Assembly (NCBI RefSeq): GCF_964340395.1
Contig: NC_135562.1
Coordinates: forward strand, 9,097,134-9,161,133
Source: Glandiceps talaboti
Lineage: Eukaryota; Hemichordata; Enteropneusta; Spengelidae
DNA: 64,000 nt
Direction of reading: 5' to 3'
Of this stretch, positions 1 to 37,957 are shown one piece after another (the stretch's first letter is position 1; each line of letters starts with the position of its first letter). The notes under the pieces were generated by a model. It saw only the letters and a list, made by a program, of their open reading frames with translations, ran no database searches and was not told the DNA's origin. The position numbers and the translations under genes are program-made.

Positions 1-931
1 AGCATGTTATGTAAAATTCACTGTTCTGTTTGTACCTAAATCTATGAGACTACGCGACATTAATGTCAACATCCAAAGTTGATTGTCTTAAAAAACTATT
101 CAGAGATATGTGTAGTTTTTCTGAACGTCTTTCCGTTTACGATAGTATGAAATACGGCCTTCTGTGGAAATTTTGACAAAATTTTTTCAAAATCTACCGA
201 CAAACCTAACCGCACGCGGACGGCAAACAAAGAATTAAATTGATGGAGCCATATGCCATTTGGCAAATCTACTGGATAAATACTCATGGTAATGAATTAT
301 GTATCAGAACTGATAGCAGCTTTAAATAGTATGTAGATGTGTATACAAGATGGAGAAACACATGAGGCACAATCTCAGAATGATAGAACCAAGACCAATC
401 AATTTGACTTCGTTTCCAATTATCTACGGATGAATCAGTGCCCTTTAGGGCAAAGTTCCACTTTACATCAGTGGTCGATTCAATAACTACCACACATGTA
501 ATTCTATCCTTATAGAGTTTATTTCACATATATCACGTTTAACATTCTACACCAAATGCGGATATTAGTCAAAATATTACAAATTGTGCCTGAAACAACT
601 TTTAAAACAGATTAAGGCCCACGAACACTCACTAACATTCTATCAATTACTTGTACATAATCTTTGACAACAAAAGAAATATTCCGGATGAAAAGTTTAA
701 TGTGGTAGGTAAATGATAAACACCACTTGATCATGTACTGGAAAAACTGTTATTGTGTGGAAAAAGAAGGCAGCGAATAAAAGGCTAAAAACTAAACCTG
801 GTTATATAATTATAACCAGTAAAATATGTTACGGTTACTTTTACCTAAACATATCCTGTATTTAAAAGATATATATTATCTGACGTCTACAGTCAATAAC
901 TTTAATGTATGTTTCGTTTTGTGACTTTCAG
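1..931. other. intron of the adhesion GPCR gene, no exon seen
   Basis: AT-rich DNA upstream of the first recognised GPCR exon. The TM1 exon and the GAIN/GPS region expected before TM2 are not visible here, so they probably lie before the window. Two short minus-strand open frames (96-287 and 284-493) look somewhat protein-like but match nothing I recognise. Confidence 0.5.
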
Positions 932-27150
<26,219 letters not shown>

Positions 27151-27476
27151 ATCAAGCAACACCAATTTAACTTTTAACCATCAGTCAAGTGCGTCAGGAT
27201 TATTTCAAAACTGTACATTTTCAGGTTCAGTCAATGTTCAATTTGTTAACCATTATATTAAAGTAGACTGTGTAATGTCGCGTCTCTGATTTACTGTCTC
27301 GAGCTTTCTCCGATTCAACTGATTCAACGCGGAGACAACTATTTTTAGCAGTGTACAAGATTGTATTGTTCTTATGTAAATATCCAAACCAAATTGTTGC
27401 TTTCTTTGACCTCTTGCCCCGTTTTCTTTGTTGCTAGTAGTTTTCAACGCGTTTTTGTTATGCATTATATGATGTA

Positions 27477-27482
27477 AATAAA
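27477..27482 (+). promoter_or_regulatory. polyadenylation signal, aGPCR candidate
   Basis: AATAAA 327 nt after the candidate stop codon, with GT-rich DNA (27515-27555) downstream. Confidence 0.45.
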
Positions 27483-27680
27483 GTAATTTATCAATGCAAT
27501 GCAATGTAGTGTATGGTTTGTGTTCATGTAGTGTGTGTGTGTGGGGGGGGGGGGCGACATGAACGCGAGCACTCTATAGATTCTAAAGTCATGTCTTTAC
27601 ATTCTTCTACCCTGCATTAAAAACAAATAGTATTAAATTTATTAAACTTTTGTTCCAAACACAACTTGAAAATTTTACCT

Positions 27681-27770
27681 TTCGACTGCACACTGCAGTC
27701 TGTCACCAGATTGACCCACTATTCAGCACACGTGACCTTATCGACACGTGAGCCTAAGGGGTCATAGGTG
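27681..27770. repeat. dispersed repeat, copy 1
   Basis: Segment containing CGACTGCACAC, ATTGACCCACTATTCA and CGACACGTGAGCCTAAG closely matches 42106-42186. Family unknown. Confidence 0.7.
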
Positions 27771-28009
27771 CCTGAAAGTTTATATCGCCCTCTGTCTTCA
27801 TTCAGTGATGGTAATAGCCCAATAATAAGATCATGCCATCAGAGCTGCATTTAGTTGCTCATAAAATATAACAATGGCACAGGGTGGTTATATAAGTGAC
27901 AGAAATGTTGAGTATGAAGTATGAAGTTGTAACCTATAGGCATGGGGGGGGGGGCAGACTGAGTAATCTGGGAGTTGCACTTTGTTTCCCTTTTTGTTTT
28001 TGTTTTTTT

Positions 28010-28100
28010 CTGTGTACGTAATCTTGCAACAGGTTCCATCGGGAGAACAGTGCTATTGCACTGAAATGGTGTCTGTTTATGAAATAAATAATAAATTATT
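28010..28100. mobile_element. retroelement 3' tail, copy 1
   Basis: TGTGTACGTAATCTTGCAAC ... GGAGAACAGTGCTATTGCAC ... followed by an AATAAATAATAAA tail. The same 80 bp, with a similar A-rich tail, is at 38655-38760. Typical of a LINE or SINE 3' end. Confidence 0.65.
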
Positions 28101-29695
28101 ATTTTTGAAAAACTGTATGGCCATCGTAGAGTTTGACCACACCAACTTCGGTAACTACTTGATATATATTTGAACTTGTGTGTGTTTAGAAATTGAAGTG
28201 TTTTCTTAGAATCAGTTTGTTGAGAAATGTGTTTGATTCAGAACTGATGAATTCTGACAAAAACCATGTTGCTTCCATTTGGTCTCAATGAAGACTCTTG
28301 AAGAAGTTCATGTTCAATGATAAATTTGAACTGTTCAGTATTTTCTGGATATGTGTGAATCAGCTTCTAGATGCTAATTAAAGTGTGCACGACTATGGGA
28401 AGCACTTGATTAGCCAGCCTGGCGTTCTTGTAAAGTCTGCCTAGTACAACTATCATTCAAAATAAACTATCATCCACTGTGGTGAAACATGTTTTCTGAC
28501 ATTTTAATATAGCTACTTTGCATAGGCATTCCGGAAGGATAAATATATTTTGTTTGCTGGTAGATTCAGTTGTATCTTTTTTAAATCGGTCTATATAATG
28601 ATAGTCTGTGTCTAGTTTATTTACATATTTTATTTTATATATTTTATTCCCATCAAGAGTGCCATAAGGCAGCTACTTACAGATGTGAGTCAAAAACTTG
28701 CAATATACTCTTAAAGTATATTAGAAACAAAACTGATTACACAAGAACAAATTAAAAACATGATTAATCAAAATGCTGGCATGTTGGGCAAGAAGAAATA
28801 CTTGTAGCTGCTTCTACAATACACAAAGATAAATTAAAAACATTCAATGTACTTGCAGAGCTATTTTACAATGTCTTGTAACTTGGCTGATAAAACCTCA
28901 ATACTTTTTTATACCTTGATATCGGAAACTGATTGTAATTGTATCAATCCAAACACCTCTTTAAATTATACATGTGTACCTTTAATATTGCAGCAGTATT
29001 TAGAGAATTGCCATTACACATAACCACTGTTTTGACAAAATGTTCTGTAGATATTCTATTTGTTATTTCCTCTTTAACATGACATATTTCAACAAAATAA
29101 CAATATCAGTACTGTATGGATGAGTTTATTATGAAAACTGCGGTCATTCCACCTACAAGGATGCTTCCTTCAATGTGGAGACATAGACTTTAAAAAGGTT
29201 AAAGCTGCACTGGCTGTAACTTAAGTATTCTTTTATTGATCAGACAACCAACAATGTATTCACTGAAATTTGTTAAAATACTGATAATGGGCTCTGTACA
29301 TTTTAATTATGGGTACATTTTATCCAGCAATGGTGCTGTCAGAAAAAAGTTAAAGCCATGGTCACATTTGGGTGAGTGCAGCGCAGACCCAAAAACTCAA
29401 TTGATTTGGGTTTATATGACCATATTATGTGTACAGTTATATAAAATATGTTTACTCACAGATGGTTCAATAGTCAAGAATGTAAAATATAATGAACAAG
29501 TCATCATATCATAGTCTAACAAAACTTTTTTTAAATATTCCAGTTGCAGCTAGTGCATCTTTAATAGCAGTTTGACAGAAGTCAAGCTTTAAAGTCATAC
29601 TGTGTACATAAATTTTATGAAACGTTTCAGTCATTCTTGGGAGATCTTAGTGGGCTGCGAGCTGATTGCAGTCAAAGGCGAATGACCTCTGCATT

Positions 29696-29701
29696 TTTAT
29701 T
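29696..29701 (-). promoter_or_regulatory. candidate polyadenylation signal of the giant gene
   Basis: TTTATT on the + strand (AATAAA on the -) about 440 nt after the stop codon; another at about 29722. Choice not certain. Confidence 0.3.
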
Positions 29702-30136
29702 TTGTATTCAATGAACAATTGTTTTATTGCGCTTACTCTGTGAACAAATCATCATATGGCCATGGACGGAATTCCTTGAAATTAAGTGAAGTACAAAAAG
29801 TCGTTTTGAATATTAACAGATATCTTGTATAAATAAAAGTAAACTGTACACTGCATTTATATACATATAAAAATAACTCCTGATAATATAACACATTCCT
29901 CTGTGTACAATATATGTTCTAAAATTCTTCCTCCTCTAAATAAAGTTCTCAGTAAGAAGCTATATAAGGGTTTTTCAATAATTAGGCAATATGTTAACTA
30001 TGCAAACTCAAAATTCCATACAGTTTCATATGATTAATTCATCATGTATAATACATATAGCTCAGAATTTTGCATTCCAGCAATATGCATAGGACAAAAA
30101 ATCTATGGTTTTGCCCTTACAGGAGGCATTCAGTTT

Positions 30137-30263
30137 TTAAATTGGTATATCCTCAACTGAAGTTATCATCATTGGATCTTCCGTTCCAATACTGGCACTT
30201 GTCTTGCAGACAATTTGTGATTTGGCCGTCCAAGGCTTCTTAGGGGATACTTTAGCTGCTTTC
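30137..30263 (-). CDS. giant-gene exon 16: cytoplasmic tail and stop
   Basis: Acceptor CACCATTCCAG. Lys-rich tail ([15 protein letters not shown]) ending in SVEDIPI and TAA at 30137-30139. The last residues fit a hydrophobic-x-hydrophobic PDZ-ligand pattern, which is weak evidence. Confidence 0.88.
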
Positions 30264-33200
30264 CTGGAATGGTGATGAAATACATGTCATAAATGCCTAA
30301 CGAAGTGTTCTTCTCGTCAATATGTGCGAGTGACAAAGTGACTCGGCGGAAATCTGTTAATTTTATAGCATAAGAAATGTGAAATAGCTTATTCACATTG
30401 TATGTATGTATGTATGTATGTATGTATGTATGTATGTATGTATGTGTGTGTGTATGTATGTATGTATGTATGTATGTACGTACGTACGTATGTATGTATG
30501 TATGTATGTATATGTGTGTATGTATGTATGTATGTATGTATGTATGTACGTATGTATATGTGTGTATGTATGTATATGTATGTGTCTGTCTGTGTATGTA
30601 TGTATGTATTTATTTACCTTTGTTTGTATTATACATGTATATATGTACATACTTACATGTGTGTATGTATAGATATTATGCTTGCATGCATGTTTGTGTA
30701 TCTGTATGTATGTATGTATGTATGTATGTATGTATGTATGTATGTGTACGTATGTCTGTGTGCATGTATACATGCATACAGCTATGTATGTATCTATGTG
30801 ATGTCATGACATTTCATATTTATTGGAAAGTGCAACATCATGCACTGATTACATAAATGTAGCTGACTGTGCTCTACAAAGCCAGCCTCGCTATATCTAC
30901 TCATATCGTTAGAGAATGTCTTGACACATGACTCCCTTGACAAAAGAATAAGTTCGGTAATCTTCAACATTTCCGACAAGATTCTATTTCAACATCAATA
31001 CAAATTTTTAAAAACATTCTTAATATATTTCTATTCTCTATTTTGAAGAGGACAGATTCCAACATCATGAATTATCATAAATGACGTTTTAGGACACACG
31101 ATTGTCGCTCTTTGTTTGATTGGAAGCATTGGAATATGACACAAACATATACCACGGTGTCTTAGAAAAGGATGTATGTGACAACATAGTGTACATTGTA
31201 ATAAATGTCTCAATTTCACTTACTTGGCATAAACATATTTGTAGAGAAAGACAATGAGGGCTACAACACCAATGGCAGCAAGAGTGCCAACAACAGAACC
31301 AATGATGATCGCCTGCTTATCAGAACCTGTAAAAAATATGTACAGTGTACCATCAATCAATGCATATTGTAATGATATTTTGTAGAAATCCATGTCAAAA
31401 CAGGGAAAACTGGTGCTTGCATCAATTACCACATAGCATGAAGTAATACTCTTATCTGCAAGACTTGGACATGTATGTTTACATAAAATTCGACACACCA
31501 ACCAACCACTCAGACATTTGAAGACATATCTCTCATTCAACATTATGTAAAGTAACAGATGTAAACCTTTAAAATGAAGTACATTAAGATACTATTACCA
31601 AGACTTGTGTAAATTTTTCGTTCAGCTTTGTAAAATATGAGCCACATGTAGGGACCTTGTGACTACGAGTCGCAGATGAGTCACAAGTATATCCTGTCCG
31701 AATTAAGAAACAAATGAACATAGTATGCCTGGGCATTTTTTGTTTAAGAAAAACAATGGGAAATGGACATTTCGAATGTTTTGATTAGTATTTAGAGTGG
31801 TGGAATCATTTAAATAAATATGCATTGCAGTAACATAGAATAACCAGGTTATTAATTTCATATTTTCTGTTCGAACACGTACAACTTGACTTACACTTGA
31901 TATAATGTATTAATATTCTTGTTTGTGACGTTGCTGATTCATTGCAATATGTAACCTTTAACTTTCACATGTTATGGTTTCATGAATGTTCATGAATATT
32001 CATACCTGGTGCTGTAGTTACATTTGTCTGACACTCAGAATCTGCTAGATCATAGCATTCACCATCTACTATGCATATGTCAGTCTATGATAGAAAAGTG
32101 GGACAAAACAATGATAAAAAGATGCATGTGTAAGTACACATGAAAAGTCACATTGCTAATCAGGTTTGATGATTATGTTGATGATTTACTATGGTGGTGG
32201 TGGGGATGATGATGATGATGATGATGATTATGATGGTGATTACAGCAACAACGATATTGATAATTGAGATTTTGATGATGATAATGACGACCATGATTAT
32301 GATATTAATGATAATGATTATGATGACGATCGTTACGACAACAATGATGATAACTGACATGGTGCTTACGATGATGAAGATGGCATGAAAATTCGATTCA
32401 AATGTATTTGAACACATAATGTGGAAATAAACTTTGTACACAGTACGAGAAAGGCACATTGGAAATAAGCTTAATTAATATACATGTGTATGCAACAATA
32501 GGGAACTTGCAATCCAAATCCAGACTGAGCATGCTCAGACGCAAAGGAGTATGGGATTATATGTGGCTATTGTAATAACTTATCTGGAGCTACCGATGAA
32601 ATAAACCTCCCACACTGGTCAGGGTAAATATGAATTGATTATTGGTGGTTATAAACAATGTAACAATATTGTTTACAATACTAATAGGTTAGTGTTTATT
32701 ATCACATTTCCCATGATGCAACATTCAAAATGGCGGGTTTGCAAGTTCCCTATTGATGAACTCATATTTTACTATTTCCTCATAATTTTAATCTGTAGAA
32801 CCAAATCAAACAAACCTTTCTAACACAGTAGCCTTCAGTTCCATTGCACTCGTCACATCTTGAGTCGTGTATAACAACAAGGACTTGGGGGCTTGCACGC
32901 TCTCCGTCATTACTCACGGACACCAGTGCACCACTTGGATTTAGTGGGGCCGCCTCTCCGTCAGTTTGATTGTCAGCGGCACCTTTTCCACCTAGAGCTG
33001 ATTCAACAGAACACTGCACTTCTTCGAAAGTCTGGTAGATTCCCTCAATATTTTTTGTTATATTCTCTAGGATAGTGAAACCTTCCTCGGAAATCTATGA
33101 AAGGAAAAAAATACATAGTAATGGGGTACATGTAATTTAAATGGTGCTTTTCTGGCAAAATCTCGAATGTGGTACTGACGTACACGCCTTCCTGCTTGTA

Positions 33201-35662
33201 ACGTATAAGAATAAAACGTTCCTGAAATTTCCGCACTTATAAGTTAAGGTTCACCGTTTACTTTACCGCTTAATCTACTTCAGACTCAGTGAAGTTTGGA
33301 GTCGTGAGGGAAAACATTTTTTGTTTCATCAATGTTAACCGGTCTTTTTGACATATTCCCCTCATTCAGTATTTTCGTGATAACCACACTTCATATCAAG
33401 TAATGGTACTGACTCTTCTTTGAAAGCTTTCCGATAAATTTGACGTCACTTGAGGATTAACGTAAACATCATGAGATACATGACTTGATGGCTAAAACGA
33501 TGGTGTGCTGTGAATCGAACACTACAATATTAAAGGTGCCCATGTCCAGGTTATATGTTTTTGGGCGGGATGTATGCTGAGTATGTAAAGGTCACTCAGT
33601 ATTTAAATACTGAAACATTACATAAATATCACTTGCAATTGACTAAACTCAAACCTGGTATACCTGAGTTTTATACCTATACGAATAAAATGTATAGGAA
33701 TCCATTCTAGGCAAAAACACTGTTCTGACAATGCCAGAAGACAATTATAGCAATGCCATAGAAGACATGTCTTATAGTTTCATTGAGATTTCATGCAAGC
33801 ATTTTATTGTAAGTAAACTTATGAACTCGGCTTGTGCCACTTTAATAGCTAAGATGACAACAATAGGCACCTTTCAAGTTATTTTGAAAACAAAAATAAG
33901 AGAACTAGTTGAATTTATGGATGTTATGTACCTCAACACGTAACACGTGACATGTTAGATCTTTAGATTCCACAAAATTCATACCCCGGATGGTGGCGAG
34001 TGAACAGCTGTCTTTTCTTACATCACATTTGCCATTTTTATTTGCCTTGTAGACGTCAGGTGCATCATTCAGATCAATAGAGCAGTCATTTCCCGCAAAC
34101 CCTTCCGTACAGTTACACACACCACCACTGCAGTTCCCTCTACTGTTGCAGTCAGACGGACACAGAACATCTATAATGGACGTTGGCGGCGCAAACGTAC
34201 CATTTCCGTCCCCGGTATCCTCCCAGAAGGTTGAATTCTTGGACACGACTTCTGCACACTGGGTTTGCAGCATAGAACCTGCAGACTTGGCTTGAAGTAG
34301 GTCATCAAAAATCTGATGTGAAAATGAAATAGTTTTCAGTTACAATCATTTAATTACTGTAATCATGATGGTAATTGTGATAGTAAAGTTTCTGGACTGA
34401 GATAAACAAAATCTAAAAAAAAAAAGTCCACAACCAATGAGGGTTTGCAAAAATAAAAATGTAAGGATCAACAATTCATGTGTGGTTTGTATCATTTTTT
34501 TGACAAAATTTGAATAAAATTTGTTAAAGATAAATTTTTTTTTTAAAAATTCATACACAAAATCAGGTAAACAATGGATATTTTATGTGAATATTTTGTG
34601 TAGATGGAACTATTGTTATCTTTAATTAATGATACTGATTGCACCTGTGCTTTCAGGGATTTTCCTCTTTGAAATTATATTAAACCGTATTTTGTTAACA
34701 TCAACACGGAGAAGTATAGCTACAACATGTGCAAAGTCCTTGTTTGTAACTCAGTAAACTGCAAACCATTAATAAATGTGTCAAATGTTTGTTATTGTAA
34801 GTACAATAACAAACATTTGACACATTTTTAGCTTTGTGCATTGTATTTAGTTACAAACAATGACTTGGAATATGTTGTTTCATGTTCTAAGATTGATTTT
34901 TCAAGTAGGAAGCCATGATAAAATTCTTTTATATATTACAAATCCAAAATGAATGCCCAATCCCCATTATGACCACTTTAAGACATATTTCTGTGACCAG
35001 TTTACATATGTAATGTCATCTCTGAAACTTTTGTTGTTTACTTCAGAATGTAAACAATTGTTTTTGATATCAGTAAGGTAACGTCACCTGTATATCAGCT
35101 ATGCAGTTCGCCATCAAATCATCTACTTCTTTCTCATCAAGAGCGCTATCACACTTCTGTCCTGATGGGGAATCAGTAATTTGACTTTTGCATGCATCTG
35201 TCGCTTGCATTTCAGTTATGCCAGAATCAGTTGGCCACGATGGCGCCTATGTACGTCATGAATGACGTCAGTAGAGAGAGTTGTGTTTAGTAACATTACT
35301 GAAAATTGAAATCGTTTCATAAAAGCTGGCAATTTCAAATGTGTTACGTAATACTTGCCCCATCCACTGCAAAGATATGCCTACAGTTATTCAACACTAA
35401 GTGAAATAAAAGATGGATGTGTCAATTAACTATCCAACTTTTACCAAAAGGGAAAACCAATGTTGATTTATGACTATTAAACGTAGAACTTCTGTGCCCT
35501 TTGTGATATTGAGGGTCTACTTTTAATGCCTTGAACACAATACGCAATACGTATTGCAGACCACTATCCTGTGTACGGCAAGTGCACAACCACCTCAGGT
35601 ACGCTTCTTCAGGTTTCGATGTTTTAGAGGGAAAAGGGGACTTTGACTTGAAAGAATGCAAT

Positions 35663-35747
<85 letters not shown>

Positions 35748-35864
35748 CTAAGTATATTATAACTCAGTGAATGGAAAATGTCTATGTAGGAGTAAACAAC
35801 GTCGCAACAACGTGAAACACTGTGTAACGGCCCCCTGAGTATCTTTCAATTGCTTGATATCGTG

Positions 35865-35961
<97 letters not shown>

Positions 35962-37593
35962 ATACACGTAACGCAACCGTCTGTAAGGTATATCTTACCG
36001 TACTACTGTCGTCCTCTTCATATTCAAATACGAATGGTTCCTCATCGTCATTGCTGGTAACAGTGCCGCCGTCGTCAGTTTGTCTCTTCTTTCGATAAAA
36101 CCAAAGGTGTTGATCAGTTAGGTCACACCAGTAGGATGAACAATACCACCAGGGATACCATGGATACGGCAGGTAAGATCTCGCAATATCACGTCCGTAA
36201 TAGCAATTATCCTCCACACCGTCTGAGTTGTAACCTTGACTGCAAGTACAATACTGGTGAACAGTATTTTGTCGAGTGACTGGTCTAAGTTTACCATAGA
36301 ATAGGTTTTCTTGGTAAGGCACCCTGATGAAATTAATTCAAAAACATCATTTTTCGGACATATTTTACCTATGGTGTTCTGCCAATCTATCAAATTCACC
36401 TGAATTTCCAAGAAATTACTTAATCACATTAAAATGTGCCTTATGTGATTTACCTACACCGTCATATTTACTGATACCTTCAATGTCATGAAAATGTATA
36501 CAATTACAACCGTTGCAAGTTAGTGTTCACTGACTCGACTAAACCAATTATGCACATGCTACACTTTAAGATAGTAAGATTGAATGAATACATTTTCTTG
36601 AGACATTTTCTCTAAATGAAATGAACTAATAACATGCCAACCATGGAGACATCAAACGCAGACATCAAAACATTGGCGCCCACGTGTCTGTGACTAGTGG
36701 CATTTAACTTAAGACAAGATGTAGCAAGACAAGACATTGCTGTTGCTATTTTAAAGTGTAGATGTGCAGTTTCGTATAGGTTTTTGCGTGGTTGTATCAA
36801 ACTTAGCCAGTGAACACTAACTTGCAATGGGCTGTATTAAAGCTAACTGAGGATCGAAAACATTTTAATGATACAGTTTCTGTACAAAATCTCCACGTTT
36901 TCTGCTACCAAATGTGACAGAATTGGTGTGCCATAGACAATTGTGTGACATTTTTTTACGCAGTAAACCATTGACTTGTAATAAAAGCCAGTTATTAAAA
37001 AAAATAGACTGATTCACGCTTGTTATTTCTTGTCAATAACACAAATGACAATAAAGTTGAGTGACTATTTGCTGAATGTAAATCTTACCTCCAGGAAGTT
37101 GAAAAACTTCTTGGAATACTTAGAGTCCACCATCCCCAGCTGTAATCCAATGTAGAGAAGTAACTGCTATAAATATTACCAGAAGAGCCTGTCTGTCTAT
37201 GGAGCAAGTCATTTTCCGAATTTCCATCATAACTTCCACATAATCCCGTGTTTTCCCATGCATAGTCATCAGTTCCAGGTGAAAAACAAACATCCATGTA
37301 TCCGTAATCACGGACTTCAACAATTCCTCCAGTCGGCAGATAAATCTGAAATAGAACAGAAGCTTGATTTTTAACAATGCATCGTTCTGATATTGGATCT
37401 GGTCTGTGTTAATCTGCTCCTCGCGGACTTCACTCCAGTGGCAGAATACTAACACACCTCGCAATATATGTAAACTTAATTCGTATGTTGAAAACGCATG
37501 TTCATGTGTTGCCCCACTAATGTGGAACAGTCTGGTAAACTACATCAGGTACCCATTCTTGATAGTCAGGAAATATATTTATATATTTATTAT

Positions 37594-37653
<60 letters not shown>

Positions 37654-37858
37654 CTCGGTGAGTATCAATCTGCTAAGACAGTGCTCTATACCGCAGTGGC
37701 AGAGCGTAATAGTTTTGGTAGTACTGGAACTCTTTCTTGGTTGTAACTCGGAGTTTCACGCATTGTGCGATCATCAGTGTACAGACAAAGTTGTCTGATG
37801 ATCGCACAATGCGTGAAACTCCCGAGTTACAACCAAGAAAGAGTTCCAGTACTACCAA

Positions 37859-37957
<99 letters not shown>

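Larger units (their letters stand above)
27500..30136. other. intergenic gap between convergent genes
   Basis: Holds the likely 3' UTR ends of both genes, a G run (27543-27554), a shared dispersed repeat (27681-27770) and a LINE/SINE-like tail (28010-28100). Otherwise AT-rich with no supported gene. Confidence 0.6.

Noticed and set aside
96-493. Two minus-strand frames of 63 and 69 codons
   Set aside because: No recognisable motif, no splice or start support, and they lie in a probable GPCR intron.
29236-29514. 92-codon plus-strand frame in the intergenic gap
   Set aside because: AT-driven composition, no domain, no promoter or splice evidence.
32160-32459. Met/Ile-rich frames on both strands
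   Set aside because: Translation of ATG/ATT simple sequence.
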